From a bacterium (GTDB taxonomy: Bacteria > Margulisbacteria > Marinamargulisbacteria > SXXA01), in assembly GCA_010027915.1 (NCBI GenBank), contig RGUG01000099.1, forward strand, positions 1-5,280: a stretch of 5,280 nucleotides of DNA. The letters run 5' to 3'. The translations under genes and the position numbers were made by a program. Below, piece by piece: positions 1-5,152 of the stretch. The notes under the pieces are model-generated. The model was not told the DNA's origin. It did no database searches and saw nothing but the letters and a program-made list of their open reading frames with translations. Every line of letters starts with the position of its first letter. Position 1 is the first letter of the stretch.

Positions 1-475
1 TGTCTTGGAGGGTGTGTTAACCACACTAAAGGCCACCCCTGAATCCGTCATGGCCAAGTTAGAGGGGGTGCTAAAAAAAGAGCCAGCCGGGGGACCCAAA
101 AAAGGTGGGTCCTGGGGGATCACCGATGAGATGCTCCGTCATCAGGTGGCCCAGAGTTCGGGTGGCATTCCCTTTTTTGCTTGTTGGGTTCCCCCAGAAG
201 CGGATGTGAAATCAGACGTTGCCCGTGTGGCCCATCGGGTGGGAGGGCTTTCCGTGTTGGCCCGTGGCCAAGAGGGTCGGGTCACGATCTGGGTGGGTAG
301 CAACGGATCGGTTCATGCGGCCCATCTGTTGCACGCCTTGTTGCAACCCCATGACGGCAAGGGGGGGGGCAATGCCACGTTTGCATCCGGTGCCTGTGAA
401 GGCCACGAGATGGCATGGCAGGCCATGGTGACGAGGCTGCCCTCCACTATAGATGACCTAACCGGTCACCCTTGA
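1..475 (+). CDS. alaS: C-terminal part of probable alanyl-tRNA synthetase (5' end outside window)
   Basis: The reading frame is open from base 2 to the TGA at 473-475, so this is the 3' end of a gene that begins before the window; the TTG at base 5 need not be a start. Numbering residues from that TTG, a segment reading LKATPESV near residue 8 resembles the linker before the C-terminal domain of alanyl-tRNA synthetase. The region from about residue 65 to 145 resembles a DHHA1 (C-Ala) domain, with beta-strand VTIWVGSN (93-100) and the glycine motif DGKGGG (117-122) followed by ATFASGA. In AlaRS the corresponding motif is typically GGKGGGRPDxAQ. The enzyme charges tRNA-Ala in the cytoplasm, and this domain bridges the aminoacylation and editing modules. 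The usual Arg after the glycines is Asn here, so the domain is somewhat divergent. A different DHHA1 protein, such as a DHH phosphoesterase or long AlaX editing protein, cannot be excluded without the N-terminus. No terminator follows the stop. Confidence 0.7.
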   Translation, partial: VLEGVLTTLKATPESVMAKLEGVLKKEPAGGPKKGGSWGITDEMLRHQVAQSSGGIPFFACWVPPEADVKSDVARVAHRVGGLSVLARGQEGRVTIWVGSNGSVHAAHLLHALLQPHDGKGGGNATFASGACEGHEMAWQAMVTRLPSTIDDLTGHP

Positions 476-501
476 CGGGGGGAGGCGACAACCGCTAAAA
501 T
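472..501 (+). promoter_or_regulatory. Candidate sigma70-type promoter for the outer-membrane protein gene
   Basis: TTGACG at 472-477 (5 of 6 matches to the -35 consensus) and TAAAAT at 496-501 (5 of 6 to the -10 consensus) are separated by 18 bases. Transcription would begin near 508 and leave a leader of roughly 54 bases before the ATG at 562. The -35 box overlaps the TGA stop of the preceding gene at 473-475. An alternative pair, TTGATT at 515-520 with CATCAT at 539-544, would place the start on top of the ribosome binding site and is less likely. The call is by eye from consensus only. Confidence 0.55.
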
Positions 502-561
502 CCAGGCTGTGTTTTTGATTTGGTTGAACCAGTCGGCACATCATTTTTGAAGGAGTTGTAA

Positions 562-1206
562 ATGAAAGTAACCAAGTTAAGTCTTGTGTTGGCAGCTGTA
601 GTTGCATCTGTTTCTGTGGGTACGATTCACGCCCAAACAGCAAAAAAAGCAGTGGTGGCTAAGTCAGCAGTATCTTCATCGACGGATGCGTTGGTATTTG
701 AGTTGGGTTTGTTGTCCAACAAAGCCGGTAGCAAGACCAATGTGGCTGATCAAAAAGGTGATGGCTTGTATTTGGCAGCTGGTGCGTCTCAGCAAGTGTT
801 CAAGATTGATGCGGATCAATCCATCGATTTGGGTGCCTTGTTAACCTTTACAACCTCAACAGCCAAGAAAGATGCCAACGAATTTTCTCAATCAGAAATT
901 GGTGTCCGTATTCCAGTAACCTACCGTTATAAATTAGATGATTTCTCTTTGATTGGCGGGGCTTATGTTGGATACAACGTGAGTCAATCAGGGAAGCTAA
1001 AAGTATCCGGAGCTGAAACCAATGTGAATTATGGCGACAATGGCCTGTATGTTGGTTTGACAGTGGGTGGTACGTATCAAGTATCTGACTACCGATTCAA
1101 GTTGGCTTACAACCTGAATTTAGGTGATTATGGCTATTCCAAAGAAGTGGGTGCCATCACCCTTGGTGTGGATTGGACGGGTGTAAGCCTACCCAAATTG
1201 TTCTAA
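562..1206 (+). CDS. Predicted outer-membrane beta-barrel protein, 214 aa, family not identified
   Basis: The ATG at 562 follows a strong ribosome binding site, AAGGAG at 550-555, with a 6-base spacer. Residues 1-24 form a Sec signal peptide: a basic start (MKVTK), a hydrophobic core (LSLVLAAVVASVSVG), and likely cleavage after THE Ala of IHA-QT at 24/25. A low-complexity Ala/Lys/Ser linker (about 26-41) precedes alternating hydrophobic/polar, glycine- and aromatic-rich stretches typical of amphipathic beta-strands: about 43-52, 68-80, 87-98, 113-126, 129-142, 159-174, 177-189 and 196-208. That is close to an eight-stranded barrel. The last residue is Phe, as in many substrates of the BAM assembly machinery, although the final residues (SLPKLF) are not a perfect barrel signal. 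I cannot assign it to OmpA, OmpW or another named family, and its ligand or role is unknown. Gly codons are mostly ggt and the gene is more A/T-rich than its neighbours, which suggests high expression. It appears monocistronic, with its own promoter candidate and a strong terminator. Confidence 0.82.
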   Translation: MKVTKLSLVLAAVVASVSVGTIHAQTAKKAVVAKSAVSSSTDALVFELGLLSNKAGSKTNVADQKGDGLYLAAGASQQVFKIDADQSIDLGALLTFTTSTAKKDANEFSQSEIGVRIPVTYRYKLDDFSLIGGAYVGYNVSQSGKLKVSGAETNVNYGDNGLYVGLTVGGTYQVSDYRFKLAYNLNLGDYGYSKEVGAITLGVDWTGVSLPKLF

Positions 1207-1229
1207 TCCATCACTTTTGTTGAGTGAAG

Positions 1230-1264
1230 AAAGCCCCCGCTAAAAAAGTGGGGGCTTTTTTTTT
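1230..1264 (+). terminator. Intrinsic (Rho-independent) terminator after the outer-membrane protein gene
   Basis: AAGCCCCC (1231-1238) pairs perfectly with GGGGGCTT (1250-1257). The stem extends inward by a G-T wobble (1239/1249) and a C-G pair (1240/1248), closing a 7-base A-rich loop (1241-1247). A run of nine T (1256-1264) follows. It begins 24 bases after the TAA stop, exactly where a terminator for that gene is expected. Confidence 0.95.
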
Positions 1265-1405
1265 GCTGTCCAACGGTGGTTGGGGTCCCTCACCCAAGAC
1301 ACCTTGTTTCGTTTGGGCGTGGGCGGTGTCACCACGTGATGCGGGGCGTTGCTGGTCGCTTATCCCATCGTCCTCCAAAAGGGGTGGGCCCGATGACCCT
1401 ATTAT

Positions 1406-1425
1406 GCCATTGTGAGCCATTGTGA
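1406..1425. repeat. Perfect 10-bp tandem direct repeat (two copies)
   Basis: GCCATTGTGA occurs twice head-to-tail (1406-1415 and 1416-1425), followed by one more G. The period is about one helical turn, so both copies lie on the same face of the DNA. It could be a small slippage duplication or a paired protein-binding site. Nothing else around it points to a function. Confidence 0.8.
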
Positions 1426-1593
1426 GTTGGATTAAAAAGGGGATAGCGTGTTTACACCCTCTTGATCCGGCATGGGTGTCACACAATATCCGGGGCCGCT
1501 TGGGTTTGATAGACATGATACAGGGGGAGCCTGGGACCTTCTCTGAGCACCACTCGACGGTAACCCCCACATGTCAGATGAACAGGGTGGTCC

Positions 1594-1628
1594 TAAAAAG
1601 GGGCAAAGGGTGGGCTCGCCCCCCTTTG
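1594..1628 (-). terminator. Terminator-like hairpin readable on the minus strand
   Basis: CAAAGGG (1604-1610) pairs with CCCTTTG (1622-1628). After a single-base bulge at T1611 the stem continues GGG (1612-1614) with CCC (1619-1621), closing a CTCG loop. On the minus strand this stem is followed by CCCC and then five T (complement of the A-run 1595-1599). That resembles an intrinsic terminator for a leftward transcript, though the T-run starts four bases after the stem, so it is weaker than the one at 1230-1264. No leftward gene is recognised upstream of it, so its role is uncertain. Confidence 0.3.
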
Positions 1629-1793
1629 ATTGGGGGATGGGCACGCACGTAAGACGTGACGCTGGATTGAAACCGTCCATTGAGGCACATGGCCGATGCG
1701 ATAAGCCGACATAAAAAAGGGATCAATCGTTCAATCGCCTGCGGGGACCCTTCCCCCATTGGCGTCATGAGACAATAGGGTAGATACACTTGC

Positions 1794-1834
1794 TCATGCA
1801 ACCAGATAGGCTGGTTCAAGCCATTGCATGAACC
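1794..1834. repeat. Nested and overlapping inverted repeats
   Basis: TCATGCAA (1794-1801) and TTGCATGA (1824-1831) are perfect 8-bp inverted arms. Inside them, AACCAG (1800-1805) and CTGGTT (1811-1816) can form a second stem with a 5-base loop. A third pairing, GGTTCA (1813-1818) with TGAACC (1829-1834), would compete with both. The stems are direct sequence facts; whether the region is transcribed is unknown. Confidence 0.55.
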
Positions 1835-2010
1835 GGTTTCAAGCGGCCCATTTCATCACGCTCGGACACCGCCGATTTTAATGGGTCGATTCTGGCGATG
1901 ATCCCCTTAAACACCAGGCGTAGTCGTTCTGTTCTTTTCACCCAAAACAGGCTCGCGGTTTACCCATCGGGTCATATTTAGAGGGTGTGGTAAGGGGACG
2001 TGATGATTAA

Positions 2011-2088
2011 ACGGGACCCGTGTGATAAGAAGAGGGGGTGAGATCGCAAGGGGTTCCACATGGTTTTAACAGGAACGGGTCTTATCAC
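2011..2088. repeat. Inverted repeat cluster with 9-bp perfect arms
   Basis: GTGATAAGA (2022-2030) and TCTTATCAC (2080-2088) are perfect 9-bp inverted arms about 50 bases apart. Between them GTTCC (2053-2057) pairs with GGAAC (2072-2076) around a 14-base loop. Directly to the left is the short dyad ACGGG-A-CCCGT (2011-2021). The arrangement could be a folded RNA or a pair of protein-binding dyads; no flanking gene settles which. Confidence 0.5.
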
Positions 2089-2197
2089 CCATCCCGACCC
2101 CCATTGTAGTGCGTGGCAACGCCCGGTATGACCGATTCAGACAAGTATAACCCCAGCATCTCACGAGCCGTTTATTGAGGCGTATGATTCTGTCCTG

Positions 2198-2226
2198 TTC
2201 CCAATTGGTTAAAATAGCGGTATGAT
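2198..2226 (+). promoter_or_regulatory. Tentative promoter for rhlE
   Basis: TTCCCA (2198-2203, 4 of 6 to the -35 consensus) and TATGAT (2221-2226, 5 of 6 to the -10 consensus) are 17 bases apart. Transcription would begin near 2233 and give a leader of about 140 bases before the rhlE start. The -35 match is weak. A second TATGAT at 2173-2178 has no good partner upstream. Confidence 0.35.
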
Positions 2227-2284
2227 CCTTGCAACGGTTTGTCTTCCTAAGCGGGACTTGTGTCTGTTTCCCAATCGAATCGTC

Positions 2285-2329
2285 GCCAGCAATGGCATTG
2301 TAATGAGGCAATGGGGTAGGAGTATTGCC
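2285..2329 (+). other. Two small hairpins in the presumed rhlE leader
   Basis: GCCA-GCAA-TGGC (2285-2296) is a short stem capped by a GNRA-type tetraloop. GGCAAT (2307-2312) pairs perfectly with ATTGCC (2324-2329) around an 11-base loop containing TAGGAG. Both lie 45-90 bases upstream of the rhlE start codon. They leave the real ribosome binding site (2361-2365) unpaired in this simple view, so any regulatory effect is inference. Confidence 0.35.
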
Positions 2330-2373
2330 CAAAGTATGGCTTAATCCACAGCCACAGTAAAAGGATCAGATAG

Positions 2374-3762
2374 ATGTCATTTCAAACACTCGGTTTGCAT
2401 GATACCGTGTTAAAAGCGGTTATTGAAAAGGGCTACACAGAGGCAACCCCCATTCAGTTGGAGGCCATCCCTGCCATTTTAAATGGCAGGGATGTGATTG
2501 CAGGGGCCCAGACGGGTACGGGTAAAACCGCAGCCTATGGGTTGCCGATTATTCATCGCTTGGTCAGCACTCCGGCCAACTCCCCATCGGTGCTGGTATT
2601 GGTTCCCACCCGTGAACTGGCCCTTCAGATTCGGACCCAATTGGGGGGGTATGCCAAACATACCCCAGTGCGGGTGGTCGCCATTTATGGCGGGGCTCCC
2701 ATGAAACCCCAAATCGATGCCCTAAAACGCAAAGTGGATGTGGTGGTGGCCACGCCGGGGCGGTTGCAAGACCATGTGAGACGCCGGACGTTGAGCTTGT
2801 CTCAGATGAGCATGGTGGTATTGGATGAAGCAGACCGCATGTTGGATATGGGGTTTTTGCCAGCCATTACCGAAGTATTGGAACAAACCCCGTCTAACCG
2901 TCAAACGTTGTTGTTTTCGGCCACTTTTGATGAGCCCATTCGACGGTTGGCCCAAACCCTCATGCAAGATCCCCTTGACATTCGCATTCATGCCCACGAA
3001 GCGGTGTCAGCGGCCATTACCCACCGGGCACATCCGGTGGACCAACCACAAAAAATGGCCTTATTGGACCATATCGTAGGGGTGGCCCCTCAAGACCAGG
3101 TCCTGATTTTTGTGCGCACCAAATCCATGGCCGATCAATTGGCACGGCATTTGACCCAATCGGGACAACGATCGGAATCCATTCATGGTGACAAAAGTCA
3201 AGCCCAGCGCATGCGGATTTTAAATGGGTTTCGATCGGGTAATACCCGCCTATTGGTGGCCACGGATGTGGCGGCACGGGGGCTCGATATTCCCTTGTTG
3301 CCCATGGTGGTTAATTTTGATTTACCACTGTTGCCAGAAGACTATATTCACCGCATTGGTCGTACAGGTCGTGCCGGAAGCAGTGGCATGGCCGTGTCAT
3401 TGGTGACATCCAATGAAGGGCATTTAATCAAACGCATCAATCAGCGCTTATCGGCCCCCATCGAGTTCCATGCCATGGATGGGTATGCACCCAAAGATGC
3501 CCATTGGATGGATCGCTTGCAACGCTCGATGAGCATGCCCGCCCCATCTTTTCGTGGCCGACCAAGCGACGGGAACTCACCGTATGCACGTCAGGGGCAA
3601 CCAGGTAAAGCCCGGCGATCGGGTAGCCCCACCTGGGATCGACGAACCGATTGGCGGTCACGGTCAGGTCAAGGCACTGGTCGTCGTGATACCGTGGGTG
3701 CACCGCGTCGGTCCAATGGCCCCGATCGGGCCCGGGCTACCCGCGATATCAGAGGGGTTTAG
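2374..3762 (+). CDS. rhlE: DEAD-box ATP-dependent RNA helicase, RhlE type
   Basis: This 462-residue cytoplasmic enzyme uses ATP to unwind or remodel RNA, with roles in ribosome assembly and mRNA decay known for the family. All canonical motifs are present in order: Q motif GYTEATPIQ (20-28), motif I AQTGTGKT (45-52), Ia PTRELALQ (78-85), GG (106-107), Ib TPGR (127-130), II DEAD (151-154), III SAT (182-184), IV LIFVRTK (244-250), V ATDVAARGLDI (296-306) and VI HRIGRTGRAG (326-335). The opening MSFQTLGL, the stretch DEADRMLDMGF and the segment IHGDKSQAQR (270-279) favour RhlE over DeaD, SrmB or RhlB. After about residue 380 comes a tail of some 80 residues rich in Arg, Gly and Ser, with many paired Arg, a usual RNA-binding extension. 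The ATG at 2374 has AAGGA at 2361-2365 with an 8-base spacer. The gene stands alone on its strand, convergent with hemH. No key residue is missing. Confidence 0.93.
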   Translation: MSFQTLGLHDTVLKAVIEKGYTEATPIQLEAIPAILNGRDVIAGAQTGTGKTAAYGLPIIHRLVSTPANSPSVLVLVPTRELALQIRTQLGGYAKHTPVRVVAIYGGAPMKPQIDALKRKVDVVVATPGRLQDHVRRRTLSLSQMSMVVLDEADRMLDMGFLPAITEVLEQTPSNRQTLLFSATFDEPIRRLAQTLMQDPLDIRIHAHEAVSAAITHRAHPVDQPQKMALLDHIVGVAPQDQVLIFVRTKSMADQLARHLTQSGQRSESIHGDKSQAQRMRILNGFRSGNTRLLVATDVAARGLDIPLLPMVVNFDLPLLPEDYIHRIGRTGRAGSSGMAVSLVTSNEGHLIKRINQRLSAPIEFHAMDGYAPKDAHWMDRLQRSMSMPAPSFRGRPSDGNSPYARQGQPGKARRSGSPTWDRRTDWRSRSGQGTGRRDTVGAPRRSNGPDRARATRDIRGV

Positions 3763-4016
3763 TACCCCGTTCTGGGAGGTAAAATGGGGCTTTAATGCCC
3801 CCCCCTCTCTCACGTTATGATTAGAGAGGGGGAGCGCCGATTGGCTAATGGGTCAGGGGATGAGTCAGTGAACGGCTGTTCCCCTCGACCTGAATCATCT
3901 GGTCATGGCACAAAAAATCATGGGCGATGGGTGCCGATATGCCACTGCCTGTACCCAAGGCATGTCATATCATGTGTGGCCCAACCACCGGTGATTCCTT
4001 GTTTTTCTGGGGGCCA
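3763..4016. other. Convergent intergenic region between rhlE and hemH
   Basis: This stretch separates the 3' ends of rhlE and hemH. Besides the paired hairpins at 3786-3832 it contains GATATGCC (3936-3943), whose complement GGCAT...ATC at 3959-3971 is interrupted by five bases, giving an imperfect dyad, and an A-run (3912-3917). No gene is supported; the short open frames here run into or overlap the flanking genes in the wrong phase. Confidence 0.5.
3781..3832 (-). terminator. Hairpin pair, candidate 3' end signal for hemH (possibly bidirectional)
   Basis: CCCCCTCTCT (3801-3810) pairs perfectly with AGAGAGGGGG (3823-3832) around a 12-base loop. Next to it GGGGC (3786-3790) pairs with GCCCC (3797-3801) around TTTAAT. 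Read on the minus strand, the second hairpin is followed by A and then four T (complement of 3781-3784), a weak intrinsic terminator some 190-240 bases past the hemH stop. Read on the plus strand the stems lie just after rhlE but lack a T-run. They may instead mark an mRNA 3' end by blocking exonucleases. Confidence 0.4.
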
Positions 4017-5063
4017 CTATGACCCGACAGGGATAGGAGGGTTTGGGTGATCCATGAACTCGCGGATGATATGGTGCAATGCCACCACCCAATGGGGTTG
4101 ATCGTTGAGGCATGGAATGAGGGTAAAGGTTTCGCCTCCCATTGCCTTGAACTCATCTTGTGCCTCCATCCCAATTTCTTCCAAGGTTTCTAAACAGTCC
4201 GATAAAAAGGCAGGGCACACCACCCCTAACCGTTTGATGCCCGATTGACCCAACTGGGCAACGGTGGCATCGGTGTAGGGCTCCAACCATTTGTCTTTTC
4301 CCAATCGGGATTGAAACGACATGCCATAGTGTGAGGGAGATAATCCCAATTGGGTGGCGGTTTCCATGGTGGTCGTGAGGCATTGGTGACGATAACAGGT
4401 GGCATGGGCAGGGGATGGGTGGTCACAACAACCATCGATTTGCTGGCAATGATAATGGGTCGGGTCGGTTTTTTTAAGGTGACGAACTGGAATCCCATGG
4501 TAGCTAAACAACACATACTCAGTGGAGGGGATATAAGGGGCGATAGAATGAGCCAATGCCGCCACATACAGCGGGTGATGATAAAAGGGGGGCATGACAT
4601 AATAAGACCCTTCAAAGCCCACCGTACGGATGGCCTCGTGAAGGGCCACCCCCACGGTGGTGGTCGTCGACATGGCATAATGGGGGTACATCGGGCAGAC
4701 AATGATGCGGTCACATCCGCTCTTCTGTAGTTGGCGGATGCCATGGGCAATGGATGGGTTGCCGTAGCGCATGCCCAGTGCCATTGGCACATCGTCAAAA
4801 TAGGGTTGCAACGCAGCCAATAACCGTTGGCTGTTAAGCAACAACGGGGACCCTTCGGACGTCCAAATACGTTGGTACGCATGGGCGGATCGACGGGGTC
4901 GAAACGGTAAAATAACCCCGTAAACCAGCAGGGCCCGTACCCATGTGGGGACATCAATGACGTAGCGATCCATTAAAAAAGGGGCAAGGTAACGACGAAC
5001 CGCCGCCACCGTGGGGGCATCAGGGGTTCCCAAATTCACCATTAAAATCCCTGGGCGTGTCAT
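4017..5063 (-). CDS. hemH: Ferrochelatase with internal cysteine-rich insert
   Basis: The 348-residue protein inserts Fe(II) into protoporphyrin IX, the last step of protohaem synthesis, usually at the cytoplasmic face of the membrane. Family motifs: MVNLGTPDAP (8-17), SEGSPL (69-74), GMRYGNPSI (97-105), PMYPHYAMSTT (124-134), SYHGIP (187-192) with the catalytic His189, FQSR (250-253) and PAFLSDCLETLEEI (284-297), where Glu292 matches the conserved active-site Glu. Residues about 203-228 form an insert, relative to the E. coli enzyme as I recall it, with Cys206, Cys212, Cys213, Cys223 and Cys228. Known bacterial ferrochelatases of one class bind a [2Fe-2S] cluster through four Cys in an internal segment, and this fits that class; cluster binding itself is inference. 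The ATG at 5063 gives the usual family N-terminus (MTRPGILMVNLGTPDAP), though the upstream ribosome binding site is weak. It is divergent from nuoA and convergent with rhlE. Confidence 0.95.
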   Translation of the reverse strand: MTRPGILMVNLGTPDAPTVAAVRRYLAPFLMDRYVIDVPTWVRALLVYGVILPFRPRRSAHAYQRIWTSEGSPLLLNSQRLLAALQPYFDDVPMALGMRYGNPSIAHGIRQLQKSGCDRIIVCPMYPHYAMSTTTTVGVALHEAIRTVGFEGSYYVMPPFYHHPLYVAALAHSIAPYIPSTEYVLFSYHGIPVRHLKKTDPTHYHCQQIDGCCDHPSPAHATCYRHQCLTTTMETATQLGLSPSHYGMSFQSRLGKDKWLEPYTDATVAQLGQSGIKRLGVVCPAFLSDCLETLEEIGMEAQDEFKAMGGETFTLIPCLNDQPHWVVALHHIIREFMDHPNPPIPVGS

Positions 5064-5152
5064 GGTGCTAGCGTATCAGATCCCACCGTCCTTACCAAGG
5101 GCCACGTCCCGATAGGTAACGGACGGGTCTGCCCGTTGGCGAGATGTCCATC
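5064..5152. promoter_or_regulatory. Divergent control region between hemH and nuoA
   Basis: About 90 bases separate the two divergent start codons, so both promoters must overlap here or extend into the genes. I see no convincing -35/-10 pair on either strand. Present are an inverted pair TTACC (5093-5097) and GGTAA (5115-5119), a short hairpin ACGGG-TCTG-CCCGT (5123-5136) just upstream of nuoA, and the palindrome GCTAGC near 5067-5072. A shared regulator site is possible but unproven. Confidence 0.35.

Larger units (their letters stand above)
1265..2197. other. Gene-free stretch with scattered inverted repeats
   Basis: I find no supportable protein gene, tRNA, rRNA, tmRNA, RNase P RNA or insertion sequence here. 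The open frames on either strand are under about 120 codons, lack a good ribosome binding site, have compositions unlike real proteins (rich in Pro, Cys, His, Trp) and match no family I know. What it does hold: GACACC/GGTGTC arms at 1298-1303 and 1325-1330; a 10-bp tandem repeat at 1406-1425; ACACCC/GGGTGT arms at 1454-1459 and 1474-1479; a strong hairpin at 1604-1628; CACGT/ACGTG at 1646-1658; nested arms at 1794-1831; ACGGG-A-CCCGT at 2011-2021; and 9-bp arms at 2022-2030 and 2080-2088. The motif TAAAAAGGG or a close variant recurs near 1434, 1594 and 1712. It could be decayed coding sequence, an unrecognised structured RNA, or plain intergenic DNA. Confidence 0.6.

Noticed and set aside
1406..1426. 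Resemblance of the tandem TTGTGAG repeats to a lac-type operator half-site
   Set aside because: The copies are direct, not inverted, repeats, and no LacI-family regulator or sugar gene is nearby.
1211..1570. Minus-strand open frame of 119 codons
   Set aside because: It runs through the strong terminator at 1230-1264, has no ribosome binding site, and its translation is low-complexity and unlike any family.
1574..1819. Minus-strand open frame of 81 codons in the gene-free stretch
   Set aside because: It would start at a TTG without a ribosome binding site, contains two of the hairpins, and its C-terminal half is an unlikely Pro/His/Arg-rich sequence. The first 60 residues look slightly more protein-like, but not enough to call.
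2066..2332. Minus-strand open frame of 88 codons upstream of rhlE
   Set aside because: It overlaps the presumed rhlE promoter and leader, and its composition and lack of any motif do not support a gene.
2307..2360. Possible leader peptide ending in TAA just before the rhlE ribosome binding site
   Set aside because: The frame has no ATG or GTG start, and its only TTG lies too close to the preceding GGAG; the other option is ATG-GCT-TAA at 2336, too short to support.
1265..2373. tRNA, tmRNA, RNase P RNA, riboswitch or CRISPR array in the long gap
   Set aside because: No T-loop or CCA-end signature, no characteristic conserved cores, and no regularly spaced repeats were seen by eye.
4350..4730. 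126-codon plus-strand open frame antisense to hemH
   Set aside because: It is a by-product of G-rich codons on the hemH strand; no ribosome binding site and no recognisable domain.
4226..4957. 243-codon minus-strand open frame inside hemH
   Set aside because: It is a shadow of hemH in another phase, rich in Pro, Trp, Cys and Met; the ferrochelatase frame has all family motifs.
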